Positions 9,350 to 21,078 are shown, numbered from the stretch's first letter. The stretch: DNA of 64,000 nt from Marinobacter salinus (GCF_001854125.1 NZ_CP017715.1:744001-808000), one strand, 5' to 3'. Numbers and translations: made by a program. The notes: generated by a model not told the origin, from the sequence alone.

Positions 9350-10734
9350 TCCGTATCTACAACACGCTCACACAGCAAAAAGAAGAATTCCGGCCGATTC
9401 AGCCCGGCAAGGTGCGCATGTACGTATGCGGAATGACGGTCTACGACTACTGCCATCTTGGGCACGCGCGGGTGCTGGTTGCCTTCGATGTGATTACCCG
9501 TTATCTGAGGCACCGTGGTTACGCCGTCGATTACGTTCGCAATATCACGGATATTGACGACAAAATTCTGCGTCGTGCAAGTGAAAATGGTGAGGTGTTC
9601 TCCGACCTGACCGATCGCATGATCCAGGCCATGCACGAGGACGAGGCGCGGTTGGGTGTTTTGTCTCCGACCCAGGAGCCCCGGGCCACGGAGTATATCG
9701 ACGAAATCGTCGCGATGATCCACAAGCTGATCCAGGGCGGGCACGCTTATGCGGCAGAAAATGGCGACGTCTATTTCTCCGTCGACTCGTTTGCGGGTTA
9801 CGGCAAGCTCAGCAAGAAAAAGCTGGAAGACCTGCTGGCGGGTGCTCGCATTGATGTTCAGGAGGCGAAGCGAAGCCCAGCCGACTTTGCACTGTGGAAG
9901 GCCGCTGGTGAAGGCGAGGTAAGCTGGCCCTCACCCTGGGGTGACGGCCGTCCCGGCTGGCACATTGAGTGTTCCGCCATGTCTACCTGCTGTTTGGGCG
10001 ACACATTTGACATTCACGGCGGTGGCCCGGACCTCCTTTTTCCACATCATGAAAACGAAATTGCACAATCCGAGTGCGCAACAGGGCATGATTTCGCCAA
10101 GGTCTGGATGCACGCTGGCGCGATCAGGGTGAACAAGGAAAAAATGTCCAAGTCGTTGGGCAACTTTTTCACCATCCGCGAGATTCTGGAAAGCTATCCG
10201 GCAGAGGTTGTGAGGTACTTCCTGGTATCCAGCCATTACCGTAGCCAGGTGGATTATTCCGAGGAAAATCTGGCGGAGGCTGGCCGGACCCTGACGAAGC
10301 TGTACCACGCGTTGCGGGGTATCGTGCCGGCTAAAGCCGGGGATGTCGCGGAGACTGAATACGACCGCCGCTTCATGGACGTGATGGATGATGACTTCAA
10401 TACGGCCGGTGCCATTGCGGTGCTCCATGCTGTTGCCAATGATATCAATCACCATCGCAGGGAAGGCCGTGACCGCGAAGCCAGTGAAAGTGCCACAGTA
10501 CTGGTGCGCCTTGGTGCCATTCTAGGGTTGCTGCAGCAGGATCCGGAAGGGTTCTTCCAGGCCGATACAGGTGGAGAGCTGAGTGCGGAGGACATTGAAG
10601 GCATGATCCAGGCGCGCGCCGATGCCCGCAAGGCGAAAGACTTCGCGGAAGCAGATCGCATTCGTGACGATCTTGCGGACAAAGGCATCATTCTGGACGA
10701 TTCCCGCGAAGGAACCACCTGGCGGCGGGGATGA
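9346..10734 (+). CDS. cysS: cysteinyl-tRNA synthetase
   Basis: 462 residues, normal for CysRS. The zinc-site and HIGH region reads [17 protein letters not shown], with Cys28 a zinc ligand and HLGH at 37-40. Further zinc ligands are in WHIECSAMS and FPHHENE. KMSKS is present in [12 protein letters not shown] near residue 266. It charges tRNA-Cys. The GTG start overlaps the glnS stop (GTGA), giving translational coupling. Confidence 0.97.
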   Translation: MIRIYNTLTQQKEEFRPIQPGKVRMYVCGMTVYDYCHLGHARVLVAFDVITRYLRHRGYAVDYVRNITDIDDKILRRASENGEVFSDLTDRMIQAMHEDEARLGVLSPTQEPRATEYIDEIVAMIHKLIQGGHAYAAENGDVYFSVDSFAGYGKLSKKKLEDLLAGARIDVQEAKRSPADFALWKAAGEGEVSWPSPWGDGRPGWHIECSAMSTCCLGDTFDIHGGGPDLLFPHHENEIAQSECATGHDFAKVWMHAGAIRVNKEKMSKSLGNFFTIREILESYPAEVVRYFLVSSHYRSQVDYSEENLAEAGRTLTKLYHALRGIVPAKAGDVAETEYDRRFMDVMDDDFNTAGAIAVLHAVANDINHHRREGRDREASESATVLVRLGAILGLLQQDPEGFFQADTGGELSAEDIEGMIQARADARKAKDFAEADRIRDDLADKGIILDDSREGTTWRRG

Positions 10735-10882
10735 TCGGGATCGGAAGCTCCGACCAACGCAGTATTGTGTTGGTGGAAATGACCATATAAGTGTTTTTCC
10801 TTACAATGCGGCACTCAGACTATAAGGCCCCCTAATTGATAAAGGGGGAGACGGGAACCGTAACTCATTGAGGTAGAAAACG

Positions 10883-13063
10883 ATGACAGAACGCGTAAAA
10901 GTTGGCGGCATTCAGGTCGCGAAGAATCTGTATGAATTCATAAACAACGAGGCGATTCCGGGTACCGGTGTCGACGCGGATAAATTCTGGGCGGAATTCG
11001 ACAAAATCGTTAACGAGCTCGCCCCGCGTAACCGCGAACTGCTGGCCAAGCGTGACGCGATTCAGGAAAAGATGGACAGCTGGAATCGTGACCACAAAGG
11101 CCAGAAGCTGGACATGGCTGAGTACAAGTCGTTCCTGAAAGACATTGATTATCTGGTTGAAGAGCCGGCGGACTTCAAAATCTCTACTTCTAACGTTGAT
11201 CCGGAAGTGGCCAACATGGCCGGTCCGCAGTTGGTTGTACCGATCATGAATGCCCGTTTCGCCCTGAATGCGGCTAATGCCCGCTGGGGTAGTCTTTATG
11301 ATGCGCTCTATGGCACCGACGCTATCTCTGAAGAGGGTGGTGCAGATAAAGGTCCCGGGTATAACCCGGTGCGCGGCGCCAAAGTCATTGAGTGGGCCCG
11401 GAATCTGCTGGATAGCTCTGCACCGCTGGCCGCCGGTAGCCACAAAGACTCGGCGAAGTATTATGTTGCCGATGGCAAGCTGGTCGTCAAACTCCAGAAT
11501 GGTGAAACCACTGGTCTGAAAGACGAATCCGGGTTCGTAGGTTACACCGGCGCCGCCGATGCACCGACGGGCATTTTGCTGGTCAAGAACGGCATGCACT
11601 TCGAGATTCAGGTCGATGCCAGCCATCCGATTGGCAAGGACGATGGAGCCAACGTCAAAGATGTGCTGATGGAGTCGGCCCTGACCACCATCATGGACTG
11701 CGAAGACTCAGTCGCTGCGGTTGATGCCGATGACAAGGCCCTGGCCTACAGCAACTGGCTTGGCCTGATGAAGGGAGATCTGCAGGAGACCTTCGAAAAG
11801 GGTGGCAAGCAGCTCACTCGTAAAATGAATGCCGACCGCACATACACGGCGGCGGATGGCAGCGAGCTGGCGCTGAAAGGTCGCAGCCTGATGTTTATCC
11901 GTAACGTGGGTCATCTGATGACTAACCCGGCTGTTCTTCTTGCAGATGGTCAGGAAGTTCCGGAAGGCCTGATGGATGGTCTGGTTACCTCCCTGATTGC
12001 CATCCACGACCTGAAAGGCAAGGGGCAGTTCCAGAACAGCACAAAAGGTTCCATGTACATCGTCAAGCCGAAGATGCATGGCCCCGAAGAAGTGGCGTTT
12101 ACCAATGAGTTTCTTGGTCGCGTTGAGGACGCTCTTGGCCTGCCGCGCTTCTCTCTGAAGGTTGGCATCATGGACGAGGAGCGCCGCACGACGGTTAACC
12201 TCAAAGCCTGTATTCATGCGGCTAAAGAACGTGCAGTCTTTATTAACACCGGTTTCCTTGATCGCACCGGTGACGAAATGCACACCTCCATGGAGCTGGG
12301 GCCGTTCATCCGCAAGGGTGAGATGAAGCAGGCGGCCTGGATCAATGCTTACGAGCAGTGGAACGTGGATATTGGTCTGGAGACCGGTTTCCGTGGCGTG
12401 GCCCAGATTGGTAAGGGGATGTGGGCGATGCCGGACCTGATGGCGGATATGCTGAAAGCCAAGATTGGCCATCCGAAATCCGGTGCCAACACCGCCTGGG
12501 TTCCGTCACCGACGGCTGCAACCCTGCACGCGACACATTATCACCAGGTGAGTGTGGTGGACGTGCAAAAAGAGCTTGAGAGCCGCGCCCGCGCAAGCCT
12601 GGATGACATCCTGACCGTGCCGGTTATGACCGATCCGGGCGCCCTGTCCGCAGAAGACATTCAGCAGGAGCTGGATAACAATGCGCAGGGCATTCTGGGC
12701 TATGTTGTCCGCTGGGTAGAGCATGGTGTTGGCTGCTCAAAGGTTCCCGATATCAACAACGTGGGTCTGATGGAAGATCGTGCCACATTGCGTATTTCGT
12801 CCCAGCTATTGACCAACTGGCTGTACCATGGCGTTTGCACGGAGGCGCAAATCGAAGAAACCATGAAGCGCATGGCTGCCGTGGTCGATAAGCAGAATGC
12901 CGGCGATGCAGATTATCGGAACATGGCTCCGAACTTTGATGACAGCGTTGCCTTCCAGGCGGCGATGGATCTGGTTCTCAAGGGGCGCGAGCAGCCAAAC
13001 GGCTACACCGAGCCGCTTCTGCACGCCTACCGCCTGAAGGCGAAAGCCAAGTACGGTCAATAA
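10883..13063 (+). CDS. glcB: malate synthase G
   Basis: 726 residues, close to the 723 of E. coli GlcB and much longer than malate synthase A. The conserved metal/substrate segment [14 protein letters not shown] begins at residue 272. The TIM-barrel core includes [11 protein letters not shown] and [13 protein letters not shown]. It condenses glyoxylate with acetyl-CoA to malate, closing the glyoxylate bypass or recovering carbon from glycolate in the cytoplasm. It stands alone: a separate leader with a small CCCCCTA/AAGGGGG hairpin (about 10828-10850) precedes it, a GAGGT ribosome site lies at 10870-10874, and a terminator follows. Confidence 0.97.
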   Translation: MTERVKVGGIQVAKNLYEFINNEAIPGTGVDADKFWAEFDKIVNELAPRNRELLAKRDAIQEKMDSWNRDHKGQKLDMAEYKSFLKDIDYLVEEPADFKISTSNVDPEVANMAGPQLVVPIMNARFALNAANARWGSLYDALYGTDAISEEGGADKGPGYNPVRGAKVIEWARNLLDSSAPLAAGSHKDSAKYYVADGKLVVKLQNGETTGLKDESGFVGYTGAADAPTGILLVKNGMHFEIQVDASHPIGKDDGANVKDVLMESALTTIMDCEDSVAAVDADDKALAYSNWLGLMKGDLQETFEKGGKQLTRKMNADRTYTAADGSELALKGRSLMFIRNVGHLMTNPAVLLADGQEVPEGLMDGLVTSLIAIHDLKGKGQFQNSTKGSMYIVKPKMHGPEEVAFTNEFLGRVEDALGLPRFSLKVGIMDEERRTTVNLKACIHAAKERAVFINTGFLDRTGDEMHTSMELGPFIRKGEMKQAAWINAYEQWNVDIGLETGFRGVAQIGKGMWAMPDLMADMLKAKIGHPKSGANTAWVPSPTAATLHATHYHQVSVVDVQKELESRARASLDDILTVPVMTDPGALSAEDIQQELDNNAQGILGYVVRWVEHGVGCSKVPDINNVGLMEDRATLRISSQLLTNWLYHGVCTEAQIEETMKRMAAVVDKQNAGDADYRNMAPNFDDSVAFQAAMDLVLKGREQPNGYTEPLLHAYRLKAKAKYGQ

Positions 13064-13071
13064 GATCCGGA

Positions 13072-13105
13072 CATAAAAAAACCCGCTTCGGCGGGTTTTT
13101 TTATG
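13072..13105. terminator. rho-independent terminator between glcB and folD
   Basis: This is a perfect 15-base inverted repeat (13072-13086 with 13091-13105): A-tract, ACCCGC, tetraloop TTCG, GCGGGT, T-tract. The A-run on one arm and T-run on the other make it bidirectional for the convergent genes glcB and folD. Confidence 0.9.
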
Positions 13106-13149
13106 GGAACTTGGATTAGGCGCTGCCGTAATCCTCCAGCAAATGGGCC

Positions 13150-14007
13150 TCAATCCTTATGCAGGACATCCGCCGCATACAGGGTGTTTTGCAGAAGGGT
13201 GGCAATGGTCATCGGGCCCACGCCACCGGGAACCGGGGTGATGAATGCGGCTCGCTCAGCGGCGCTCTGAAAGTCCACATCGCCACGGAGTTTGCCATCT
13301 TCCATCCGGTTCATGCCCACGTCGATAATGGTGGCCCCCGGTTTCACCCACTCCCCCTTGATCAGGCCTGGCTTGCCCACGGCGGCTATCAGGATGTCGG
13401 CTTCCCGAACGAATTTTTCGAGATCCGGTGTGAATCGGTGGCAAACGGTGGTCGTAGCGCCTTTCAACAGCAATTCCATGCTCATTGGCCGGCCAACGAT
13501 GTTGGATGCGCCAACGATAACCGCATGTTGGCCCTTGTAGGGAGTGCCGATGCTGTCCAGCAGGGTGATGATGCCTGCTGGGGTGCATGGGCGTAGGGTA
13601 GGCTTACGCTGCATCAGGCGGCCGATATTATAGGGGTGAAAGCCATCCACATCCTTGTCCGGGCGAATCTTCACCAGAATCGGATCAGCGTCCAGGTGAG
13701 CCGGGAGCGGCAGTTGAACGAGTATGCCGTCTACCGCCGGATTATCGTTCAATTCGTCGACCAACGCTTCCAGTGCTGCTTGGGAGGTGTCTTCCGGAAG
13801 GTCGTAGGAAAGCGAAAGAATACCGGCTTCGTCACAGGCCTTTCTTTTACTGCCCACATAAATGTGTGAAGCGGGGTCATTTCCTACCAGCACAACAGCC
13901 AGTCCGGGGGCGCGTAAGCCCTGCTGTGTTCGGGCCTCTACGCCGGCCGCGACCTGCTGTCTTACTGTGGCGGCAATTTCTTTTCCGTTGATCAGTTTGG
14001 CGCTCAT
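13150..14007 (-). CDS. folD: bifunctional methylenetetrahydrofolate dehydrogenase/cyclohydrolase FolD
   Basis: 285 residues, normal length. The catalytic region [13 protein letters not shown] carries Tyr50 and Lys54, equivalent to the E. coli active-site residues. The NADP-binding segment reads [10 protein letters not shown] near 166, and the C-terminal signature [18 protein letters not shown] is intact. It interconverts 5,10-methylene-THF, methenyl-THF and 10-formyl-THF in one-carbon metabolism. ATG at 14007. It is divergent from the tRNA cluster. Confidence 0.96.
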   Translation of the reverse strand: MSAKLINGKEIAATVRQQVAAGVEARTQQGLRAPGLAVVLVGNDPASHIYVGSKRKACDEAGILSLSYDLPEDTSQAALEALVDELNDNPAVDGILVQLPLPAHLDADPILVKIRPDKDVDGFHPYNIGRLMQRKPTLRPCTPAGIITLLDSIGTPYKGQHAVIVGASNIVGRPMSMELLLKGATTTVCHRFTPDLEKFVREADILIAAVGKPGLIKGEWVKPGATIIDVGMNRMEDGKLRGDVDFQSAAERAAFITPVPGGVGPMTIATLLQNTLYAADVLHKD

Positions 14008-14169
14008 GTCTCGTCTTGTCGGTTGGGCATCGGTAAATGAAGGCCGGGCATTGTCTCATGCTTCCGGCGGAAGTCCAATTGGCGCTAGGCAGGGAAGTAT
14101 AGGCGGTATGCTTTCGACCCCTAAAAGACGATCGAACGGATTGTTATTCAAGTAAATTCGAAATGTGTG

Positions 14170-14198
14170 TTGACGGACGTGTTTGGCGCCGGTAATAT
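14170..14198 (+). promoter_or_regulatory. promoter of the tRNA operon
   Basis: -35 TTGACG (14170-14175) and -10 TAATAT (14193-14198) are separated by exactly 17 bases. The -10 is followed by a GC-rich discriminator (GCGCGCC), which is typical of stringently controlled tRNA and rRNA promoters. The expected start near 14205 is about 35 bases before the first tRNA. Confidence 0.75.
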
Positions 14199-14239
14199 GC
14201 GCGCCAACTTTGCTGAAGCACTTGTTGTTCAGTTCAGAC

Positions 14240-14315
14240 GGGGTATAGCGCAGTCTGGTAGCGCGCCTGCTTTGGGAGCAGGATGTCGGGAGTTCGAATC
14301 TCTCTACCCCGACCA
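14240..14315 (+). tRNA. tRNA-Pro (TGG)
   Basis: The cloverleaf can be drawn by hand. Acceptor CGGGGTA pairs with TACCCCG. The anticodon stem CCTGC/GCAGG holds loop TTTGGGA with anticodon TGG. The T loop is TTCGAAT and a CCA end is encoded (14313-14315). It is the first of four tandem tRNAs. Confidence 0.95.
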
Positions 14316-14347
14316 TTTTCTGAATGTTCAGGTGGGCGAACGGTCAA

Positions 14348-14424
14348 GCGCCCGTAGCTCAGCTGGATAGAGCACCCGCCTTCTAAGCGGGTGGTCGCAG
14401 GTTCGAGTCCTGCCGGGCGCGCCA
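14348..14424 (+). tRNA. tRNA-Arg (TCT)
   Basis: Acceptor GCGCCCG pairs with CGGGCGC. Anticodon stem CCCGC/GCGGG with loop CTTCTAA gives anticodon TCT, reading AGA/AGG. T loop TTCGAGT, discriminator G and an encoded CCA are present. Confidence 0.95.
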
Positions 14425-14519
14425 TCAAGTCGTCGGCTTGGGTCCGCGCCGGAGCGACCGTAACCAGCAAAGTTGAAAAGTTGTTGATTCGAAAGCGCCG
14501 AAAGGTGCATCCCGATGTG

Positions 14520-14595
14520 GTGGACGTAGCTCAGTTGGTAGAGCTCAGGATTGTGACTCCTGCGGTCGAGGGTTCGATCCCCTTCGTCCACCCCA
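14520..14595 (+). tRNA. tRNA-His (GTG)
   Basis: Acceptor GTGGACG pairs with CGTCCAC. An extra G at 14519 faces the discriminator C at 14592, the G-1:C73 hallmark of histidine tRNA. Anticodon stem CAGGA/TCCTG with loop TTGTGAC gives GTG. CCA is encoded. Confidence 0.95.
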
Positions 14596-14667
14596 CTTTT
14601 CCTTTTGTTTTTCCGCTTTTGCTGAATTCCTGACTCTTGCGGTCACGCTGGATTCTGCAAACGATGT

Positions 14668-14752
14668 GCGAGAGTGGCGGAACTGGTAGACGCGCTGGAT
14701 TTAGGTTCCAGTGGGGCAACCCGTGAGAGTTCGAGTCTCTCCTCTCGCACCA
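14668..14752 (+). tRNA. tRNA-Leu (TAG)
   Basis: This is an 85-base class II tRNA. Acceptor GCGAGAG pairs with CTCTCGC. Anticodon stem CTGGA/TCCAG with loop TTTAGGT gives TAG. A long variable arm (GTGGGGCAACCCGT) follows, as expected for leucine. CCA is encoded. It is the last gene of the tRNA cluster and lies 219 bases before tig. Confidence 0.95.
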
Positions 14753-14971
14753 CCCTTTCTTTTTTGGTATTCGTCCCCATTTTCTTCTCTGATGTTATGG
14801 CAGCGTAAATCGCATTCACTGAAACTGCCGGTTACAGGTGATTCTCTCTGTGGGGCAAACCGTGATAAACTACCGGCTTTTAATTTCAGGTCCTTTTTCG
14901 GGATTTCGCCCAGAAACGGACTTTTAGTTTAATTTCATTCACATACCGAACCTGTAATTTGAGGATCTTCC

Positions 14972-16276
14972 ATGCAAGTGTCTGTTGAAACGACCTCCAA
15001 CATCGAGCGTCGCATGACGATTGGTGTGCCCGCCCAGGAAATCGACCAGGCGGTCCAGAAGCGCCTGCAGGAAACAGCGCGCACTGTGCGGCTCAATGGT
15101 TTCCGTCCGGGTAAGGTGCCCATGAGCGTGGTCAAGCGTCGTTTCGGTGACAGCGTTCGCCAGGAAATCGTCGGCGAGGTTATGCGGGACAGCTATGTCA
15201 AGGCACTGCAGGAGCAGGATGTTAATCCCGCAGGCTGGCCCAAGTTCGAGCCGAAGACCATGGAAGAAGGCAAGGACCTCGAGTTCGTTGCCATTTTCGA
15301 GGTGTTACCGGAAATCGAACTGGGTGATCTGAGCAAGGTCTCCGTCGAGAAGCTGACTTCTGAAATTACCGACAAGGATATCGATAACATGATCGATAAC
15401 CTGCGTCGCCAGCAGGCCACCATGAAGGAAGTCAAGCGCAAGTCCAAGAACAAGGATGTGCTGACAATTGATTTCAAGGGCACAATCGACGGTGAGGAGT
15501 TCGAGGGCGGTGCCGCGGAAGGTCATCGTTTGACCCTGGGTTCCGGTCAGATGATTCCAGGCTTTGAAAAAGCCATCCAGGGTGGTAAAGCCGGTGAGGA
15601 CCTGGAAATTGAAGTGACCTTCCCTGAGGATTACCACAACGAAGAGCTGGCGGGTAAGCCGGCCAAGTTCGAGGTCAAGATCCACAAGGTGGAGGAGCCT
15701 CAGCTTCCTGAGCTGGATACCGAATTCTTCAAGAAATTCGGTATTGAGGCGGAAGATGAAGCGACTTTCCGCGAAGAAGTGAAAAAGAACATGGAGCGGG
15801 AGCTGAAGCAGGCTGTCTCCAACAAGGTCAAGAACGATGTCGTTGATGGCCTGCTGGAGAGCACCGAGCTGGACATTCCTGCTGCATTGGTTGACCAGGA
15901 GATCGACCGTCTGCGTCAGGATGCCGTTCAGCGCTTCGGTGGTCAGGTTGATTTTCAGCAGCTTCCCAAGGAAATTTTCCAGGAGCAGGCTGAGCGTCGT
16001 GTGAAGACTGGTCTTCTGTTCCAGGAAGTGGTCAAGAAAAATGACCTGAAAGCGGATCCGGCGAAGGTGGATGAAAAGATCCAGGAGATCGCATCTACGT
16101 ATGAACAACCTGACGAGGTGATTGCGCACTTTAATGGCAATCCCGAGCAGAAGTCCCAGATTGAGTCTTCGGTTCTTGAGGATTCTGTTGTCGATTTCGT
16201 GCTTGAGCAGGCCAGTGTCAAAGAGAAGAAGGTCAAGTACGAAGAGGCCATTCAGGCTGGTCAGCCCCAGCGCTGA
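14972..16276 (+). CDS. tig: trigger factor, ribosome-associated chaperone
   Basis: 434 residues, normal length. The N-terminal ribosome-binding domain contains the signature [16 protein letters not shown] near residue 45, the contact loop for ribosomal protein L23. An FKBP-type PPIase domain lies at about 150-245 ([22 protein letters not shown]). A helical C-terminal chaperone domain follows. It binds nascent chains at the exit tunnel. It is the first gene of the tig-clpP-clpX-lon proteostasis block, an order conserved in many gammaproteobacteria. GAGG at 14961-14964 precedes the ATG. Confidence 0.97.
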   Translation: MQVSVETTSNIERRMTIGVPAQEIDQAVQKRLQETARTVRLNGFRPGKVPMSVVKRRFGDSVRQEIVGEVMRDSYVKALQEQDVNPAGWPKFEPKTMEEGKDLEFVAIFEVLPEIELGDLSKVSVEKLTSEITDKDIDNMIDNLRRQQATMKEVKRKSKNKDVLTIDFKGTIDGEEFEGGAAEGHRLTLGSGQMIPGFEKAIQGGKAGEDLEIEVTFPEDYHNEELAGKPAKFEVKIHKVEEPQLPELDTEFFKKFGIEAEDEATFREEVKKNMERELKQAVSNKVKNDVVDGLLESTELDIPAALVDQEIDRLRQDAVQRFGGQVDFQQLPKEIFQEQAERRVKTGLLFQEVVKKNDLKADPAKVDEKIQEIASTYEQPDEVIAHFNGNPEQKSQIESSVLEDSVVDFVLEQASVKEKKVKYEEAIQAGQPQR

Positions 16277-16284
16277 GTGTGCCG

Positions 16285-16350
16285 GGGCCGGAAAGGTTTC
16301 CGGCCCTGCTGGCCGACCCGAGAAAACAGCCGGCTTGTCCGGCTGTTTTC
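16285..16350 (+). terminator. tandem hairpin terminator after tig
   Basis: There are two hairpins. Arm 16285-16294 (GGGCCGGAAA) pairs with 16297-16306. Arm 16322-16333 (GAAAACAGCCGG) pairs perfectly with 16339-16350, ending in a TTTTC run. The second is a standard intrinsic terminator and separates tig from clpP transcription, at least partly. Confidence 0.7.
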
Positions 16351-16452
16351 ATCTGGGCCCGCTGCTGGCAAAGTAGAAGGTGCAATAACACCTGTAGTGC
16401 ACGTCGTGGCCCGAGTCCACGACCCATTGTCCATAAGGAGTTCAGGCGCATC

Positions 16453-17088
16453 ATGACGCAGAAACCAATTGATGGTCCCGCAATGGTTACCAGCTCTGGC
16501 CTGGTGCCAATTGTTATCGAGCAGACTGCCCGCGGCGAGCGTTCGTTCGACATATACTCCCGTCTTCTCAAGGAGCGGGTGATTTTTATGGTTGGCCAAG
16601 TGGAAGATCACATGGCGAACCTGATTGTGGCCCAGCTTTTGTTCCTGGAATCCGAAAATCCGGACAAGGATATCCACCTGTATATCAACAGCCCCGGCGG
16701 GTCAGTAACCGCGGGAATGTCCATCTATGACACCATGCAGTTCATCAAGCCGGATGTGGCGACGCTCTGTATTGGTCAGGCCGCGAGTATGGGGGCCTTT
16801 TTGCTTGCCGGTGGTGCGGAAGGCAAGCGTGCCTGCTTGCCCAATTCACGAGTGATGATCCACCAACCGCTGGGTGGCTATCAGGGTCAGGCGACCGATA
16901 TTGAGATCCACACCCGTGAAATTCTCAAGATACGTCACACCCTGAATTCAATTCTGGCCCATCACACCGGCCAGGATCTTGAGACCATCGCCAAGGATAC
17001 GGATCGCGACTATTTTATGGATCCGGGCCAGGCGAAAGACTACGGGCTAATTGATTCTATACTTGATAAGCGCGTACCGAATAAATAA
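16453..17088 (+). CDS. clpP: ATP-dependent Clp protease proteolytic subunit
   Basis: 211 residues from the ATG at 16453. An upstream in-frame extension to 16279 exists, but it reads through the terminator hairpins and has no ClpP character. The serine protease triad is visible: Ser112 in GQAASMGAF, His137 in MIHQPLGG and Asp186. The ClpP barrel forms the proteolytic chamber fed by ClpX or ClpA. The AAGGAG at 16436-16441 is somewhat far from the start. clpX follows after 76 bases that include a small hairpin. Confidence 0.97.
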   Translation: MTQKPIDGPAMVTSSGLVPIVIEQTARGERSFDIYSRLLKERVIFMVGQVEDHMANLIVAQLLFLESENPDKDIHLYINSPGGSVTAGMSIYDTMQFIKPDVATLCIGQAASMGAFLLAGGAEGKRACLPNSRVMIHQPLGGYQGQATDIEIHTREILKIRHTLNSILAHHTGQDLETIAKDTDRDYFMDPGQAKDYGLIDSILDKRVPNK

Positions 17089-17114
17089 TACTGGAAATAA
17101 TCGCATCATCCTTG

Positions 17115-17141
17115 GCCGGCGTAGTAGCCAGTAACGCCGGC
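17115..17141 (+). other. stem-loop in the clpP-clpX gap
   Basis: GCCGGCGT (17115-17122) pairs perfectly with ACGCCGGC (17134-17141) across an 11-base loop. There is no U-tract, so an mRNA processing or stabilising role is more likely than termination. The neighbouring genes look like one operon. Confidence 0.45.
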
Positions 17142-17164
17142 AAACCAAGATCAGAGGTAATTCA

Positions 17165-18448
17165 ATGGCAGATGAAAGAAACGGCAGAGGCGACGATAAC
17201 GGCAAGTTGCTTTACTGCTCGTTTTGCGGAAAGAGCCAGCATGAAGTCCGTAAGCTCATTGCAGGGCCCTCGGTGTTCATCTGCGACGAGTGCGTTGACC
17301 TTTGTAATGACATTATTCGTGAAGAAATTCAGGAAAATGCTCAGGAAGAGGCCAGCGACCGGCTCCCGACACCCGCTGAGATCCGTGACACGCTTAACGA
17401 GTACGTGATTGGTCAGGATCGTGCGAAAGTGGTGCTTTCAGTAGCGGTTTATAACCACTACAAGCGTTTGCGCTATGGTGAAGGCAAGGCGGATGTTGAG
17501 CTTGGAAAGAGCAACATTCTGCTGATTGGCCCAACGGGCAGCGGCAAGACGCTGCTGGCTGAAACCCTGGCGCGCATGTTGAATGTTCCGTTTACGATTG
17601 CAGATGCCACTACGCTGACCGAAGCCGGTTACGTCGGTGAGGATGTCGAGAATATTATCCAGAAGCTGCTGCAAAAATGTGACTACGATGTCGATAAGGC
17701 CCAGCGTGGCATCGTCTACATAGACGAAATCGACAAGATTTCCCGTAAGTCGGATAATCCTTCTATTACCCGGGATGTTTCCGGGGAGGGTGTGCAGCAG
17801 GCCTTGTTGAAGCTGATTGAGGGCACGGTTGCGTCAGTTCCGCCACAGGGTGGCCGCAAGCATCCCCAGCAGGAATTTCTGCAGGTAGATACCGGCAATA
17901 TTCTCTTCATTTGCGGTGGTGCGTTTGCCGGCCTGGATAAAGTGATCCAGGAGCGCTCTGAGCGTAGCTCCATTGGTTTTTCCGCGACGGTAGCCAGTGA
18001 GAGTGACAAGAAGAGTGCTGGCGAGATTATCAAGGATGTGGAGACTGAGGATCTGGTGAAATTCGGTTTGATTCCCGAATTCGTGGGGCGTCTTCCCGTT
18101 GTTGCCACGCTGACTGAGTTGGACGAGGCAGCCCTGGTTCAGATTCTGACCGAGCCAAAGAATGCGCTGACCAAGCAGTATCAGAAACTGTTTGATATGG
18201 AAGGCGTCGAACTGGACTTCCGGGAAGATGCTCTTCGTGCGGTCGCTCGCAAGGCTATGGAGAGGAAGACCGGTGCCCGGGGGCTGCGCTCCATTATGGA
18301 GGGTACGTTGCTGGATACCATGTACCAGATCCCCTCCGAGCACGACGTAACCAAGGTGGTTATTGATGAGAGCGTGATTAACGGGGACTCCGAACCTTTC
18401 AAAATCTACGCAAGTAGTGATCACGCCAAAGCTGTTCCTGAAGACTGA
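17165..18448 (+). CDS. clpX: ATP-dependent Clp protease ATP-binding subunit ClpX
   Basis: 427 residues. An N-terminal zinc-binding domain has Cys18, Cys21, Cys40 and Cys43. Walker A GPTGSGKT is at 122-129 and Walker B VYIDEID at 184-190, followed by pore-loop and sensor motifs and the C-terminal ClpB-D2 small domain. ClpX is an AAA+ unfoldase that recognises tagged substrates (for example SsrA-tagged chains) and feeds them to ClpP. It follows clpP in the same direction and is followed by a strong terminator. Confidence 0.98.
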   Translation: MADERNGRGDDNGKLLYCSFCGKSQHEVRKLIAGPSVFICDECVDLCNDIIREEIQENAQEEASDRLPTPAEIRDTLNEYVIGQDRAKVVLSVAVYNHYKRLRYGEGKADVELGKSNILLIGPTGSGKTLLAETLARMLNVPFTIADATTLTEAGYVGEDVENIIQKLLQKCDYDVDKAQRGIVYIDEIDKISRKSDNPSITRDVSGEGVQQALLKLIEGTVASVPPQGGRKHPQQEFLQVDTGNILFICGGAFAGLDKVIQERSERSSIGFSATVASESDKKSAGEIIKDVETEDLVKFGLIPEFVGRLPVVATLTELDEAALVQILTEPKNALTKQYQKLFDMEGVELDFREDALRAVARKAMERKTGARGLRSIMEGTLLDTMYQIPSEHDVTKVVIDESVINGDSEPFKIYASSDHAKAVPED

Positions 18449-18474
18449 TAATATCTTTGGAAAACGGCTGAGGG

Positions 18475-18500
18475 AAAAAGGGGCGGAAACGCCCCTTTTT
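18475..18500 (+). terminator. rho-independent terminator after clpX
   Basis: Perfect 11-base stem AAAAAGGGGCG / CGCCCCTTTTT (18475-18485 with 18490-18500), GAAA tetraloop, T-run. It ends the clpPX transcript, so lon has its own promoter downstream. Confidence 0.9.
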
Positions 18501-18615
18501 CACGTTTTGTATCCCCTCATTCCCGTCCTGTTTCATTTCGTAAAAAGATTGCAATTTTTAAGGGCGCCCCAATGAAGGGTGATATGCTGAATGAAACACC
18601 GTCAGAGGAATCCCT

Positions 18616-21033
18616 ATGACCCGGATACCCGAAAATACTGTGCAAGAATACCCGCTGCTTCCGCTGCGTGATGTGGTGGTGTTTCCGCACATGGTGGTCC
18701 CCCTGTTTGTGGGCCGTGAAAAATCCATTCAGGCCCTTGAGGCTGCGATGGAAGGAAGCAAGGAAATCCTGTTAGTTGCCCAGCGGGATGCTTCCACTGA
18801 TGAGCCGGGGGCCGGTGATGTGTTCGATATGGGCACCCTGGCAACCGTACTCCAGATGCTTCGTCTTCCGGACGGCACCGTCAAGGTGCTCGTTGAGGGT
18901 AATGCCCGCGCCACCATCAGTGATATAACCGAAGGGGAGTACCTCTCTGGCAAGGCTGTTTTGATGGATGAAGAGTCTTTGCCTGAGCGCGAGCAGGACG
19001 TCCTGATCAAGACCCTGATGGACGAGTTCGAAAAGTATGTGAAGCTCTCCAAAAAGGTTCCGTCGGAAGTTTCTAATGCCCTGACGGGAATTGAAGAGCT
19101 GGAGCGCCTGGCCGACACCATGGCGGCGCATCTGGAGATGCGCATTCCAGAGAAGCAGGAATTGCTGGAGGCGCTGGACATTCGCAAGCGCGTCGATCTG
19201 TTGCTCGGTAAGCTGGATGGCGAGATCGACCTGATCGAGGTCGAGAAGCGCATTCGTGGCCGCGTGAAGAAGCAAATGGAACGTAGCCAGCGAGAGTACT
19301 ATCTGAATGAACAGATGAAGGCTATCCAGAAAGAAATGGGTAACCTGGGCGAAGGCAATAACGACTTCGAGGAGCTTGAGCAGAAGTTGGAAGAAGCCGG
19401 ACTGCCGGAAGAGGCCCGCAAGAAAACAGAGACCGAGCTGAACAAGCTGAAGATGATGTCTCCCATGTCTGCTGAAGCCACCGTGGTCCGGGGTTACATT
19501 GACTGGATGTTGGCTGTGCCCTGGAAAAAGCGCAGCCGTGTTCGCCACGACATCGAGAAGGCCCGTGAGATACTGGACCAAGACCATTATGGCCTGGACG
19601 AAGTCAAGAAGCGCATACTTGAATACCTTGCAGTCCAGAGCCGGGTGAAAAAGGTCAAGGGGCCGGTGCTATGCCTTGTCGGCCCTCCTGGTGTCGGTAA
19701 GACATCCCTGGGGCAGTCCATCGCACGGGCAACCAACCGCAAGTACACGCGGATGGCGCTCGGTGGCGTGCGCGACGAAGCTGAAATCCGGGGGCATCGT
19801 AAAACCTACATTGGCGCGCTGCCAGGCAAACTGCTGCAGAAGCTGTCCAAGGTCGGTGTCAAGAACCCGCTGTTCCTGTTCGATGAAATCGACAAGATGG
19901 GTATGGACCATCGAGGTGACCCGGCCTCAGCGCTTCTGGAAGTGCTGGATCCGGAACAGAACCACACCTTCAATGACCACTATCTGGAAGTCGATTACGA
20001 CCTCTCCGATGTGATGTTCGTGTGTACTTCCAACTCAATGGACATTCCTCCGGCTCTGCTGGACCGGATGGAGATCATTCGGATCCCCGGCTATACCGAG
20101 GATGAAAAAGTGAATATCGCTCTGCGTTATCTGTTGCCGAAGCAGATCAAGGCGAACGGTCTGCGCAAAGACGAGCTCCAGCTTCCGGAAGAGACCTTGC
20201 GCGACCTTATCCGTTATTACACTCGTGAGGCGGGCGTGCGTGGCCTTGAGCGGGAGATTGCGAAAATCTGTCGCAAGGTGGTGCGTGAGCATGTTGAAGC
20301 CGGTGAAAAGGCCTCTGTGACGCTGCAGCCGGATATGTTGGAAGATTATTCCGGCGTGAAGAAATTCAAGTACGGCTTGGCGGAAGAGAAAAACCAGATT
20401 GGTCAGGTGACCGGGCTGGCATGGACGCAGGTCGGTGGCGAATTGCTGACGATAGAGTGTGCTCTCACACCCGGCAAAGGCCGTGTTGTGAAAACCGGCT
20501 CGCTTGGTGATGTCATGCAGGAGTCCATTCAGACAGCTTTGACCGTTGTCCGTAGCCGTGCACCTGGTCTTGGTATCGCTGATGATTTCCATGAGAAACA
20601 CGACCTCCATGTTCATGTTCCGGAAGGCGCAACACCGAAAGATGGCCCCAGCGCAGGTATTGGCATGTGTACGGCCCTGGTTTCTGCACTGACTAAAATT
20701 CCGGTCAGGGCGGACGTGGCGATGACCGGTGAGATCACGCTTCGGGGTCGGGTGCTGCCCATTGGCGGCCTCAAGGAAAAGCTGCTTGCGGCCCATCGTG
20801 GCGGTATCAAGACCGTTTTGATTCCAGACGATAATGTCAGGGATCTCAAGGAGATACCGGACAACATCAAAGAGTCTCTGGAGATTCGTCCGGTCAAATG
20901 GATTGACGAAGTGCTGGATATCGCACTGGCTTATCCGCCGGAACCTCGGGGTGAAAATGTGCCCTCTGATGCTGGTTCGGGCAAGCCTCGTGAAGAGGAT
21001 GGCGACAGTTCAGAACGCATAAATACACATTAA
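18616..21033 (+). CDS. lon: ATP-dependent Lon protease (class A)
   Basis: 805 residues. The N-terminal LON substrate-binding domain starts at [19 protein letters not shown], a coiled-coil helical linker covers about 190-280, and the AAA+ module has Walker A GPPGVGKT at 356-363. The protease domain has the Ser679-Lys722 dyad, in DGPSAG and [13 protein letters not shown], at the same residue numbers as E. coli Lon. It degrades misfolded and short-lived regulatory proteins in the cytoplasm. The final 25 residues are a charged tail. A start with AGAGGA upstream (18604-18609) is convincing. No clear heat-shock promoter could be fixed in the 115 bases upstream. Confidence 0.98.
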   Translation: MTRIPENTVQEYPLLPLRDVVVFPHMVVPLFVGREKSIQALEAAMEGSKEILLVAQRDASTDEPGAGDVFDMGTLATVLQMLRLPDGTVKVLVEGNARATISDITEGEYLSGKAVLMDEESLPEREQDVLIKTLMDEFEKYVKLSKKVPSEVSNALTGIEELERLADTMAAHLEMRIPEKQELLEALDIRKRVDLLLGKLDGEIDLIEVEKRIRGRVKKQMERSQREYYLNEQMKAIQKEMGNLGEGNNDFEELEQKLEEAGLPEEARKKTETELNKLKMMSPMSAEATVVRGYIDWMLAVPWKKRSRVRHDIEKAREILDQDHYGLDEVKKRILEYLAVQSRVKKVKGPVLCLVGPPGVGKTSLGQSIARATNRKYTRMALGGVRDEAEIRGHRKTYIGALPGKLLQKLSKVGVKNPLFLFDEIDKMGMDHRGDPASALLEVLDPEQNHTFNDHYLEVDYDLSDVMFVCTSNSMDIPPALLDRMEIIRIPGYTEDEKVNIALRYLLPKQIKANGLRKDELQLPEETLRDLIRYYTREAGVRGLEREIAKICRKVVREHVEAGEKASVTLQPDMLEDYSGVKKFKYGLAEEKNQIGQVTGLAWTQVGGELLTIECALTPGKGRVVKTGSLGDVMQESIQTALTVVRSRAPGLGIADDFHEKHDLHVHVPEGATPKDGPSAGIGMCTALVSALTKIPVRADVAMTGEITLRGRVLPIGGLKEKLLAAHRGGIKTVLIPDDNVRDLKEIPDNIKESLEIRPVKWIDEVLDIALAYPPEPRGENVPSDAGSGKPREEDGDSSERINTH

Positions 21034-21048
21034 AGGCTGGATGAGTTG

Positions 21049-21078
21049 TTGACACGCCGGAGAGCCCGTTGGTATAAC
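21049..21078 (+). promoter_or_regulatory. sigma-70 promoter of the HU gene
   Basis: TTGACA (21049-21054) and TATAAC (21073-21078) are separated by 18 bases, a near-consensus pair. It begins 15 bases after the lon stop. The expected start near 21085 gives an unusually long leader of about 185 bases before the GTG start of the HU gene. Confidence 0.75.

Noticed and set aside
14240..14752. Possible integration site of a mobile element at the tRNA cluster
   Set aside because: All four tRNAs are intact, and no integrase, direct repeat of a tRNA 3' end or foreign genes lie next to them.
16279..16452. N-terminal extension of ClpP
   Set aside because: The frame is open but crosses the tig terminator hairpins and encodes Cys/Pro-rich residues unlike ClpP; the ATG at 16453 gives the normal length.
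18541..18615. Sigma-32 heat-shock promoter for lon
   Set aside because: A CCCC run is present near 18567 but no acceptable -35 partner at the correct distance could be found.
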